DNA from: Hyphomicrobiales bacterium
GTDB lineage: Bacteria; Pseudomonadota; Alphaproteobacteria; Rhizobiales; Rhizobiaceae
Length of the DNA stretch: 64,000 nucleotides
NCBI GenBank assembly: GCA_900470195.1
Contig: UEIJ01000005.1
Coordinates: 62,001 to 126,000, forward strand
Direction: 5' to 3'
Below, in pieces: positions 9,781 through 16,902 of this stretch (position 1 is its first letter; each line of letters starts with the position of its first letter). The notes beneath the pieces are model-generated. The model made no database searches, was not told the DNA's origin, and saw nothing but the letters and a program-made list of their open reading frames with translations. Made by a program: the position numbers and the translations under genes.

Positions 9781-10161
9781 ATGCTGAAACGTTTTCCTCT
9801 TTTTGCCAGCGGTTCCGCGATGGGAGCCGTCATTGATTATGCCGTGACCCTGTTTGCGAGCCACTACCTGGATTTGTATCCAGCTGTGGCGCTGGCAATT
9901 GCCATGATCATCAGCGGATCAACGGTGTTTTTCTTCCACGTCCGCATCACATACCGCGGCACAACCGGAAACCTGTTTCGGCGCTACATCCTCTTTATGG
10001 GTTGGACCTGCCTGATCTTTTTTTTGAGAGCGATCGTCCTGCAGGGCGGCCTGTATACTGGCTTACCGCTCGCTGTTGCGTTATTCATCGGGTTGGCTTT
10101 TGTTTCGATTATTAATTTTCTCATTTCAACTGTTATCATTTTCGCAAAGAAACCGTCATGA
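9781..10161 (+). CDS. GtrA-like membrane protein (putative lipid-linked sugar flippase)
   Basis: A 126-residue protein with four predicted membrane helices, the size and layout of GtrA-family proteins, which are thought to help move undecaprenyl-phosphate-linked sugars across the inner membrane. Typical signs are the FASGSAMGAVIDYAV start and the ISGSTVFFFHVRITYR segment between helices 2 and 3. Its stop overlaps the next gene's start (ATGA). It is the first gene of a four-gene operon. The start has no obvious ribosome site, so it could be slightly different. Confidence 0.85.
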   Translation: MLKRFPLFASGSAMGAVIDYAVTLFASHYLDLYPAVALAIAMIISGSTVFFFHVRITYRGTTGNLFRRYILFMGWTCLIFFLRAIVLQGGLYTGLPLAVALFIGLAFVSIINFLISTVIIFAKKPS

Positions 10162-11138
10162 GCGCCAAGACCCTTTGCATTATCATTCCCGTCTATAATG
10201 AGGCGGAAGGTTTACCGGACTTGCTCGGAAGACTTCATCTGATCGCTGACAGAATAGATTCCGAGTTTGGACTGGCCGTGGAATTCATCTTTATCGATGA
10301 CGGTAGCGGTGACACCAGTTTTACCCTGTTGAAAGCACACGATTTCGGCGACCGTCCGGCACGGCTGCTTCGCTTCTCACGTAATTTTGGCAAGGAAGCA
10401 GCACTTTCTGCCGGGATAGATGCAGCCCTTGACGCGGATGCAGCGGTATTGATGGATGCCGACCTGCAGCATCCACCCGAAATGATTGCCGATTTCGTGC
10501 GTATCTGGCAAACGGAAGGCGTCGACAGCGTCTATGCCTACAAGGCCAATCGCCGCGCTTCGGAAGGACGGATGAAGGCTGCGCTATCGCACATGTTCTT
10601 CTGGGTCATCAATCGGGACCTTCGATATAAGATACCGCCAGGGGCTGGAGATTTCCGGCTGATCAATCGTCCCTTTATGAATGCCCTGCGCAGTTTGCCC
10701 GAAACTGACCGCTTCATGAAAGGTCTCTACGGCTGGGTGGGTTTTCGTCAGACAGGAATCCCTCTTGACCCGCCTCCACGGTTACGCGGTGCAAGCAGTT
10801 ACAATCCCCTCCGGTTGTTGTTGATGTCGCTCGGCGCGATTACCAGTTTCTCGACCACGCCTCTGCGCCTGATGGCGCTTGTCGGCACTGCCATCGCGAC
10901 GATCAGTCTCCTGTACGGCAGCTATATCGTTGCCCAGCATTTCCTGTTCCCGACCGTTCCGGTCGGGGTCGTTTCAATCCTGGTCCTGATCACTTTCTTT
11001 GGCGGCGTGCAGCTAATGTTTCTTGGGCTCCTGGGCGAATATATCGGTAAATCCGTACTGGAGTCCAAGAAACGTCCGATTTACATTCTGGCTGAGGATG
11101 TCATCCGCAAGGAAAGCGACCATGCGGATCGCGGATGA
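10158..11138 (+). CDS. family 2 glycosyltransferase, polyprenyl-phosphate sugar synthase type
   Basis: A GT2 enzyme of the DPM1/GtrB/ArnC group, which transfers a sugar from a nucleotide donor to undecaprenyl phosphate on the cytoplasmic face. It starts with IIIPVYNEAEGLPDLL, has the nucleotide-binding FIDDGSGDTS and the metal-binding DADLQHPPE motifs, and ends in two membrane helices (about residues 235-300), the layout of GtrB and of Francisella FlmF2. It overlaps its neighbours on both sides. With a deacetylase next, an N-acetylated sugar such as GalNAc or GlcNAc is the likely donor; that is inference. Confidence 0.92.
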   Translation: MSAKTLCIIIPVYNEAEGLPDLLGRLHLIADRIDSEFGLAVEFIFIDDGSGDTSFTLLKAHDFGDRPARLLRFSRNFGKEAALSAGIDAALDADAAVLMDADLQHPPEMIADFVRIWQTEGVDSVYAYKANRRASEGRMKAALSHMFFWVINRDLRYKIPPGAGDFRLINRPFMNALRSLPETDRFMKGLYGWVGFRQTGIPLDPPPRLRGASSYNPLRLLLMSLGAITSFSTTPLRLMALVGTAIATISLLYGSYIVAQHFLFPTVPVGVVSILVLITFFGGVQLMFLGLLGEYIGKSVLESKKRPIYILAEDVIRKESDHADRG

Positions 11139-11871
11139 TTTCGGTTTGGGCCGCAAACATGATCAGGTAATCCTGTCTCTGCTCGAAACTGAAACGCTGG
11201 ACGGCACCTCAGTGATGACAGGCGATGCAATGGTGCCTGAAGATGTCGCTCGCTTGCGAACGCTGCGTGCTGGCGGCGCGAAAGTTGGACTGCACCTCAA
11301 CCTCACACAGGCAATTCCGGGAAACTGTACCGTATGGCCATTGTCTGCTCTCATGCAGCCTGGGTTGAACGCGCGGACGCTGGATGAAATCAACGCCTCC
11401 CTGTCCCGGCAGGTAGCTGCATTCGTCGATCTCTTCGGCAGTCTGCCCGACTATTACGACGGCCATCAGCACTGCCATTGCTTTCCGGCAATAGTACCTC
11501 TTGTGAAGCGTCTACCCTGCGAGGCAGAAACATGGATCCGTGTGCCTCTGCCTGCCACATGGGCCGGGCGATGGCTTAATGTTCGTGCCGGCGGCATCAA
11601 GGTACTGGTCATTATGGCGCTTGCGGCAAGGGCACGATCCGCCTTTGCCAAAGCAGGGCTGAAAACAAATAGCGATTTCTCAGGCTTTCTCCGCCTCGGT
11701 GATCCTAAGAGCGTGCAACGCTGGCTGCCCCGCCTCCTCTCTCAAGCGAAGCCCGACTGTCTGACCATGCTTCATCCCGGTGACGAGACCGATCAGATGC
11801 AATGTGCCGGACATGCTGCCCGCAGCCGTGCCGTAGAAGCCCAAATCCTGCTGGAAAGTGCGATAAAATGA
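11122..11871 (+). CDS. ChbG/HpnK (YdjC)-family carbohydrate deacetylase, NaxD-like
   Basis: A 249-residue metal-dependent deacetylase of the YdjC/ChbG family. Metal and active-site signs are Asp5-Asp6 in MRIADDFGLG, the GLHLN motif at 56-60 and DGHQHCH at 113-119. The start at 11122 lies inside the last codons of the glycosyltransferase and gives the canonical ADDFG N-terminus. Francisella NaxD, a family member, removes acetyl from undecaprenyl-phosphate-GalNAc before the amino sugar goes onto lipid A. The gene order here (GT2, deacetylase, ArnT-like) fits the same use. The stop overlaps the next start. Confidence 0.9.
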   Translation: MRIADDFGLGRKHDQVILSLLETETLDGTSVMTGDAMVPEDVARLRTLRAGGAKVGLHLNLTQAIPGNCTVWPLSALMQPGLNARTLDEINASLSRQVAAFVDLFGSLPDYYDGHQHCHCFPAIVPLVKRLPCEAETWIRVPLPATWAGRWLNVRAGGIKVLVIMALAARARSAFAKAGLKTNSDFSGFLRLGDPKSVQRWLPRLLSQAKPDCLTMLHPGDETDQMQCAGHAARSRAVEAQILLESAIK

Positions 11872-13274
11872 CGAAGAGCCGTTCTATTCTCTGGGGCCTG
11901 TTTCTGCTGCTTTTTATACGGCTTCTGGCCATGATCTGGGTTCCTCTGACTGACCCCACCGAAGCACGTTATGCCGAGATCGCCCGCAAGATGGTCGAGA
12001 CTGGCAATTGGATTACGCCGCAATTTGACTACGGTGTACCGTTCTGGGCCAAACCGCCACTGCACACATGGCTGTCGGCGGCAGGAATCGCGGTCTTTGG
12101 TGCAACCCCTTTTGCGGCGCGACTGGGAATATTACTGGCAACCCTAGCAACATTGCTCATCCTGTGGCGATGGGCCTGCACGCTCACCGACCGCAGCACA
12201 GCCGCCATTGCCGTGCTAGTTGCTGCAAGTTCGGGCCTGTTCTTTGTGTCTGCCGCGTTTGTCCAGACCGATATGGTCCTGACGCTCGGCGTCACCGCCT
12301 GCATGGCCGGATTTTACAACGGTCTGGCAGGAAGTCGTCGCTGGGCATGGCTTTTCTTTCTGGGACTGGCCGTCGGGCTGCTGGCCAAGGGGCCTGTCGC
12401 AGTCGTCCTGTCGATGACCCCGATCACAGTCTGGATGTTTTGGCGCGGCAACTGGAAGGACGTTGCCCGTCTGCCCTGGATCGGTGGCATCCTGTTATGC
12501 GCCGTGCTGGTCATACCCTGGTATGTCGCAGCAGAAATGGCCACACCCGGATTTCTTCACTATTTCCTGATCGGTGAGCATATCCAGCGTTTCCTACAGC
12601 CCGGCTGGACAGGCGATCTCTATGGCGCAGGCCGTGAGCACGCCCGAGGATCGATCTGGCTGTTCTGGATCGTCGCAGCATTGCCATGGAGCCCCCTGCT
12701 ACCCATCCTTTTGTGGCGGCTGCGAAAGACCTATACGCCGGATGGCAGCGGCCTTCACCTCTATCTGCTTCTGTTCGCGCTGACACCGTTGGTATTCTTT
12801 ACGCTGGCCGCGAACATTCTTCTCGCCTATGTTCTGCCCGGCATACCCGCAGCAACGCTGCTTGCCGTTATCGTATGGACCCGGACTAGCTCTACCGGTG
12901 CAGGATGGCTCAAGCTCGGTCTCGCCGAAGTCCTTCTGATCTTTGCAAGCTTAACGGCTGTCTCGTTTCTTGGTCTGGATCGCTCGTTCATTCCTACGGA
13001 AGCGCGCCTGATAGCTGACTATCCGGGGCCTGGCCGTCTTGCCATTCTTGAAGCACGCAGCTTTTCCGCCGAATTCTATACGCAAGGCAAGATAACACGC
13101 CTGCAGACGCCGACCGCCTTGGCAGCCTGGCTCAAACCCGGCGACGGTGTTCTGGTAGCCAGGGATCAATATGATGCCTTCGTCAAGCAGTTCGGGGACA
13201 CGATCAAACCAATATCCGAGGATCGCAAGTACCTGCTATTCGTCCCTTTGCCGACTACCGCTGGAGTAAAGTAA
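11868..13274 (+). CDS. ArnT-like GT39/GT83 glycosyltransferase
   Basis: A 468-residue multi-pass membrane enzyme of the ArnT/PMT fold, which uses an undecaprenyl-phosphate sugar as donor on the periplasmic side. The first periplasmic loop carries the acidic motif LTDPTEARYAEIARKMVE (catalytic Asp/Glu region), followed by FDYGVPFWAKPPLHTW, both characteristic of ArnT and of Francisella FlmK and Bordetella LgmB. About a dozen membrane segments are followed by a soluble C-terminal domain from about residue 380. Its ATG overlaps the deacetylase stop. It is probably the last step of an amino-sugar addition to lipid A; the acceptor is not proven. Confidence 0.9.
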   Translation: MTKSRSILWGLFLLLFIRLLAMIWVPLTDPTEARYAEIARKMVETGNWITPQFDYGVPFWAKPPLHTWLSAAGIAVFGATPFAARLGILLATLATLLILWRWACTLTDRSTAAIAVLVAASSGLFFVSAAFVQTDMVLTLGVTACMAGFYNGLAGSRRWAWLFFLGLAVGLLAKGPVAVVLSMTPITVWMFWRGNWKDVARLPWIGGILLCAVLVIPWYVAAEMATPGFLHYFLIGEHIQRFLQPGWTGDLYGAGREHARGSIWLFWIVAALPWSPLLPILLWRLRKTYTPDGSGLHLYLLLFALTPLVFFTLAANILLAYVLPGIPAATLLAVIVWTRTSSTGAGWLKLGLAEVLLIFASLTAVSFLGLDRSFIPTEARLIADYPGPGRLAILEARSFSAEFYTQGKITRLQTPTALAAWLKPGDGVLVARDQYDAFVKQFGDTIKPISEDRKYLLFVPLPTTAGVK

Positions 13275-13295
13275 CGCGACAGCGCCCATCTGTGA

Positions 13296-13322
13296 CCGCA
13301 CCCGCTCGGACAGGTGCGGTTT
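13296..13322 (+). terminator. terminator of the glycosyltransferase operon
   Basis: A 7-bp stem (CCGCACC / GGTGCGG) followed directly by TTT, 22 bases after the ArnT-like stop codon. Confidence 0.75.
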
Positions 13323-13344
13323 CATTGAGCAGGAACCGCTGTAA

Positions 13345-13899
13345 CTACCGATGCTCAGCATTCCTCGACACTATATGAAGCATTGCACCGCACCGGTTCA
13401 CACATGAAAGCGATATCCTGGCAGACACGACCGCCACAATGACCGAGCCGACCATGTCGAGCGGATAATGGACGCCAATGTAAATCCGCGACCATGCCAT
13501 GACAATGCCGCAACCTACTGCCGCCCAGGCAGCAACCTTGCGCCCCACCATAAACAGAACCGCCGCGCAGCAAGCGAAGATAATACCGTGGTTGCTCGGG
13601 AAGGAGGAGCTTGGACGGTGAGCCACCAGAGCATGTCCCAAACCGACCATGAACGGACGCGGTCGGAACCAGACCAGCCCAATCACATAGCTCAACGCGA
13701 CAGCAATAAGCAGTGCCAACGCGATGGAGATTACGGTCTGACGGGATTTATTCGCGTTGCGCAGCCATAGCGCTATCAGGTAAATCGGGACCAAAAATTG
13801 AAGATATCGGCTGATGAAGATCGCAAATTCGGCCACAAGCGCGTTGGGGGACGAACCCGCATTCAGATATAAAAACAGGCTGGTATCGAAACTCGGCAT
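13345..13899 (-). CDS. PAP2 family phosphatase (BcrC/LpxE-like)
   Basis: A 184-residue membrane phosphatase of the PAP2 superfamily with about five helices. The three catalytic motifs are present: WFRPRPF near 77-83, PSNH at 101-104 and SRIYIGVHYPLD at 137-148. Family members remove phosphate from undecaprenyl pyrophosphate (BcrC, PgpB) or from lipid A (LpxE); sequence alone does not choose. It faces the glycosyltransferase operon tail to tail, so it may belong to the same pathway by regenerating carrier lipid or exposing a phosphate. That link is inference. Confidence 0.87.
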   Translation of the reverse strand: MPSFDTSLFLYLNAGSSPNALVAEFAIFISRYLQFLVPIYLIALWLRNANKSRQTVISIALALLIAVALSYVIGLVWFRPRPFMVGLGHALVAHRPSSSFPSNHGIIFACCAAVLFMVGRKVAAWAAVGCGIVMAWSRIYIGVHYPLDMVGSVIVAVVSARISLSCVNRCGAMLHIVSRNAEHR

Positions 13900-14288
13900 A
13901 CTCTGTACCCCGCCCTTTACGGCAACTGCGATAATTCCTGCAGCAAAAGCCGCTGATAATTGCTTTGCCGCTCGATATCGTCCTTTTCATGGTACGGGTA
14001 TCCCAATAATTTCGGTTCCCTCGGCGACACCACATGTGCATTTCCGGCTAATCAATCCAGTGCCTTTATCCATCGTAGCGTCAGCGTCTCGCGCTCAAGT
14101 TTCAGCTTCTGTCTTAGATCGAAACGTTCCAGCGGCGGTGGCCTTGTTGACGAATCGTTGCCATCTGAAATCACCGTAATCGTCGGCGTGGCGGGTTTCG
14201 GCACTGTGCCAAAATTGTGCCGACAAATAGCTAAACTCCAATCGCCAACTTCGCGACCTTCTTAAATCTTTGATTTTATGGAAATAGA
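13900..14288. other. intergenic region left of the integrated element
   Basis: Chromosomal sequence between the PAP2 gene and the left attachment site. It holds the PAP2 promoter region. A GGCAC…GTGCC imperfect hairpin lies near 14199-14218. No convincing coding frame is seen. Confidence 0.5.
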
Positions 14289-14336
14289 TGGCGCACCCGA
14301 CAGGATTCGAACCTGTGACCTCTGCCTTCGGAGGGC
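14289..14336. repeat. attL: chromosomal 3' end of tRNA-Arg(CCG)
   Basis: The first 48 bases match the 3' half of the tRNA-Arg at 24988-25035 with three differences. The last 20 bases (14317-14336, from GACCTC through GGAGGGC) are identical at both ends, cover the anticodon stem-loop and probably contain the crossover. After 14336 the tRNA sequence stops, so this copy is the displaced original 3' end. Confidence 0.9.
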
Positions 14337-14466
14337 CATTCCGGCACCTTTCATGATATTTCCAGAAAATTTATTTAGTGGGATAGTCTATTTATATTCA
14401 ATGACTTATCGGCTTTTCGTAACATTCTCATGTTTACCGGCATCTTCCCTGATTTCATTTTTTATG

Positions 14467-14484
14467 GTGACACTGTGGTGACAC
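14467..14484. promoter_or_regulatory. left arm-type recombinase sites (two GTGACAC repeats)
   Basis: GTGACAC occurs at 14467-14473 and 14478-14484, exactly 11 bases apart, just upstream of the integrase start. The same pair with the same spacing occurs beside the right attachment site (24922 and 24933). Placement and spacing fit binding sites for the integrase arm-binding domain or an excisionase. Confidence 0.6.
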
Positions 14485-14506
14485 AAGCGAAAAGGGCAGC
14501 GGTTCC

Positions 14507-15739
14507 ATGCCGAAGATTACGAAGTCTATTCTTGATGCGGCTGAGCTAAAAGACAAGCCGTACTTCAAATGGTGCAGTGAGCTACCCGGCTTCGGAGTGC
14601 GGATATTCCCGAACGGCAAAAAGACGTTCTATGTCGATTACTATAATCAGAAGACCCGCGAGCGGAAGCGCATGTCCATTGGCGGCTTCGGAAAGCTCAC
14701 CGTCGATGAGGCCCGGAAGATGGCCCGTATCACTCTGGGCGATACTCTGCGGGGCGAAGACCCACTTCTGGAGCGAAAGACCCGGCGCGGATCACTCACC
14801 GTCTCTGACCTATGCGACGACTATTTGAAAGCTGCAAGGCAAGGATTGATAATCGGTCGCTCTGGCAAGGCAAAGAAATCTTCGACGCTCGAAACGGATG
14901 CAGGACGGATCGAACGGCACATTAAGCCACTGCTTGGCAAGAAGCTGGTTATCGACCTCGAGCGCTCCGACATTGCGAAATTCATTAGTAACATTACCGC
15001 AGGCAAAACGGCCTATGTAGGCAAGTCAGAGCGGTTACGCGGCAAGATAGTGGTAGCAGGCGGCGCAGGCACAGCAGCGCGCACAACGGGGCTTCTAGGC
15101 GGTATTCTGTCATATGCCGTTTCGCAGGGCGTCATAAAACATAATCCGGCCCATGGGGTGAAGCGGCCTGCCGATCAGAAACGCGAGCGGCGGCTAACAG
15201 CGGACGAGTTCAAGGCGTTGGGAAAGGCCCTGTCAGAAGCCGATCATATTCCATGGCAGGCAATTGTCGGAATAAAGCTGCTCGCATTTACCGGATGCAG
15301 ATTGAGCGAAATCGTCAAGCTCACATGGAATGAAGTCGATATTAGCGGCCATTGTATTCGCCTGGGCGATTCTAAAACTGGCGCTTCTATCAGGCCACTT
15401 GGAAAGCCAGCTATAGATTTGATCAAAAGCATTATGCTAGAAAAGCCAGCGGGATTCGTTCTCCCCGGCGTCCGTGAGCCTGCAAAGCCCTATGGCTCAT
15501 TGGACAGAGCTATTGACCGGATCACAAAACTAGCGAAACTCGAAGGCGTCACGGCCCACACATTGCGTCACAGCTTCGCATCCGTCGCCGCGGACCTGAA
15601 TTATTCTGACAACACGATTGGCGCTATTCTCGGCCATGCCGGAAGCGGAATAACCAGCCGGTATACTCACAGACTGGACAGCGTGCTGATTGCGGCAGCG
15701 GACAGGATTGCGGAAGAAATCAAACGGCTGATGGCTTGA
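14507..15739 (+). CDS. tyrosine integrase, P4-like
   Basis: A 410-residue site-specific recombinase with an N-terminal DUF4102/arm-binding domain (about 1-85), a SAM-like core-binding domain and a C-terminal catalytic domain. The catalytic residues are all visible: Arg265 (TGCRLSE), Lys290 (SKTG), His351 and Arg354 (HTLRHS), His377 (LGHAG) and Tyr386 (SRYTH). P4-type integrases typically use tRNA 3' ends, which matches the tRNA-Arg site. The gene reads away from attL, and its stop directly abuts the stop of the convergent RHH gene. Confidence 0.96.
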   Translation: MPKITKSILDAAELKDKPYFKWCSELPGFGVRIFPNGKKTFYVDYYNQKTRERKRMSIGGFGKLTVDEARKMARITLGDTLRGEDPLLERKTRRGSLTVSDLCDDYLKAARQGLIIGRSGKAKKSSTLETDAGRIERHIKPLLGKKLVIDLERSDIAKFISNITAGKTAYVGKSERLRGKIVVAGGAGTAARTTGLLGGILSYAVSQGVIKHNPAHGVKRPADQKRERRLTADEFKALGKALSEADHIPWQAIVGIKLLAFTGCRLSEIVKLTWNEVDISGHCIRLGDSKTGASIRPLGKPAIDLIKSIMLEKPAGFVLPGVREPAKPYGSLDRAIDRITKLAKLEGVTAHTLRHSFASVAADLNYSDNTIGAILGHAGSGITSRYTHRLDSVLIAAADRIAEEIKRLMA

Positions 15740-16135
15740 TTATTCAGAAACATCTTCCAATGAGAAAGCCAAACGGCGCATATCTGGGCGCTTTAGTTCG
15801 ACAGTGAATTTTCGCGCATTAGCATCGTAGCTGGTTACAATTGTTTCAATATTAGTCGAGTGATCAGCGACATAATCGCGGAGTTCTTCGATTAGCGCGT
15901 TGCGCTTAACGATGTCCCATCCGTCCTTATAAAATTGTTGCATCCACGCTGCCATAAACTCACCAAACGACACCGGCTCTGGGTATTTTTCTTCAAGCGT
16001 TGCAACGATTTCAGCATTCAAAGAACGTTCGTTCTTCTTTGCGGCTGCTTCCACCCGCAATTTTAGCGCAGGCTGCATTCTCAAACCGAATGGCGCGATC
16101 GCTGCTTGGGGAATTTTTTTATCCGATGTGTTCAT
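15740..16135 (-). CDS. ribbon-helix-helix (Arc-type) regulator, minus strand
   Basis: A 131-residue protein with an Arc-like RHH domain near the N-terminus (PFGLRMQPALKLRVEAAAKKNERSLNAEIVATLE, within residues 15-50) and a C-terminal extension of unknown fold. It is paralogous to the RHH protein transcribed the other way from 16222; they share the PFGLRM-P-LK and RS-NAEIV patterns. The divergent arrangement over shared repeats resembles a two-repressor switch such as P22 Arc/Mnt. A TTG at 16150 is an alternative start, but the ATG at 16135 leaves the operator-like repeat outside the gene. Confidence 0.82.
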   Translation of the reverse strand: MNTSDKKIPQAAIAPFGLRMQPALKLRVEAAAKKNERSLNAEIVATLEEKYPEPVSFGEFMAAWMQQFYKDGWDIVKRNALIEELRDYVADHSTNIETIVTSYDANARKFTVELKRPDMRRLAFSLEDVSE

Positions 16136-16138
16136 AAC

Positions 16139-16201
16139 TTCATTCTGCAACTATTTTTCGCTTGCACGCAATAGCTACATTCTGTAATGCTACATTCTGT
16201 A
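16139..16201. promoter_or_regulatory. operator repeats between divergent RHH genes
   Basis: Two identical inverted-repeat elements TACATTCTGTA (TACA-N3-TGTA) lie at 16176-16186 and 16191-16201, 15 bases apart. A degenerate copy, TTCATTCTGCA, is at 16139-16149. The identical pair lies directly before the plus-strand RHH gene and the third before the minus-strand one. Short tandem sites are typical for RHH dimers binding cooperatively. Binding is inferred. Confidence 0.7.
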
Positions 16202-16221
16202 GTCATAATAGAGGACAGCAC

Positions 16222-16455
16222 ATGACCACACCAACCATTCCGCCCTTTGGACTGCGAATGCGGCCAGAATTGAAAGGCGCAGTTTCAGCGAGCGCCAAAT
16301 CAAACCAAAGATCGATGAATGCGGAAATCGTCTTCCAACTTGAGGCGGCTTACGCGGCCATGAAAGCAAAAGGCCCGGAAACGGCTGCAACCGTTCCGAG
16401 CCAAGTTCCTGCCAACCACGCTAATGAGAAAGCAACAGAACATGGACACGAATAA
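16222..16455 (+). CDS. ribbon-helix-helix (Arc-type) regulator, plus strand
   Basis: A 77-residue Arc-like protein, almost all of it the RHH fold (PPFGLRMRPELKGAVSASAKSNQRSMNAEIVFQLE). The ATG at 16222 has a GAGGA ribosome site, and upstream in-frame codons overlap the operators, so it is the better start. Its partner is the divergent paralogue at 15740-16135. It is the first gene of the rightward early operon; the next gene overlaps its 3' end. Confidence 0.83.
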   Translation: MTTPTIPPFGLRMRPELKGAVSASAKSNQRSMNAEIVFQLEAAYAAMKAKGPETAATVPSQVPANHANEKATEHGHE

Positions 16456-16669
16456 CACGGATTTTCCACAGACTGCAACTGAGTTGCCCGAACAGCGCAT
16501 TCGCCGTCTCGCGAAGGAGATGTCATTCTTGCTGGACGGCTTTGACGACTATTCGGTCGTTCTAATCTTTCCATCCAAGTCACGCGAATATCCAATTCAT
16601 ATCTGTCTCGATAGCGAGTTCGCGGACCTGATGCAGAACGCAATCAAATATCGGGAGGGCGGCGAATAA
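16442..16669 (+). CDS. hypothetical protein of the satellite early region
   Basis: A 75-residue acidic protein that I cannot assign to a family. It has no membrane segment or cysteine motif. It overlaps the 3' end of the RHH gene, and its stop overlaps the next start (TAATG), so it is part of a coupled operon. A start six codons earlier at 16424 is possible. Its position among early control genes suggests a regulatory or accessory role, without direct evidence. Confidence 0.65.
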   Translation: MDTNNTDFPQTATELPEQRIRRLAKEMSFLLDGFDDYSVVLIFPSKSREYPIHICLDSEFADLMQNAIKYREGGE

Positions 16670-16902
16670 TGTTAGACCGTCCCCGCATTCGCCGGAAAGA
16701 TGTTCCGGCCTATCTGATGGAAAAATTCGGCATTCCGATTTCGTTCTCCACTTTGAACAAGATGGCAACAATCGGCGGTGGCCCTGTCATGCAGTATGCT
16801 GGCCGCATTCCGTTATATGCCAAGACCGATCTAGACGCATGGGCAGAAGCTCGCCTCTCAAAGCCTGTCAGTTCGACGGCAGAACGTGAGGCCAGCGAAT
16901 GA
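16669..16902 (+). CDS. AlpA/excisionase-like helix-turn-helix protein
   Basis: A 77-residue DNA-binding protein. The pattern RRKDVPAYLMEKFGIPISFSTLNKMATIGGGPVMQYAGRIPLYAKTDLDAWAEAR follows the MerR-like winged helix found in AlpA and Xis-type proteins of genomic islands: a start helix, a recognition helix, then a basic wing and a final DLDAW helix. It overlaps the genes before and after. Likely jobs are excision with the integrase or transcriptional control. Confidence 0.75.
   Translation: MLDRPRIRRKDVPAYLMEKFGIPISFSTLNKMATIGGGPVMQYAGRIPLYAKTDLDAWAEARLSKPVSSTAEREASE

Noticed and set aside
13750-14041. A 97-codon minus-strand frame overlapping the start of the PAP2 gene
   Set aside because: Out of frame with the PAP2 protein, Cys/Arg-rich without family match, and it overlaps a well-supported gene.
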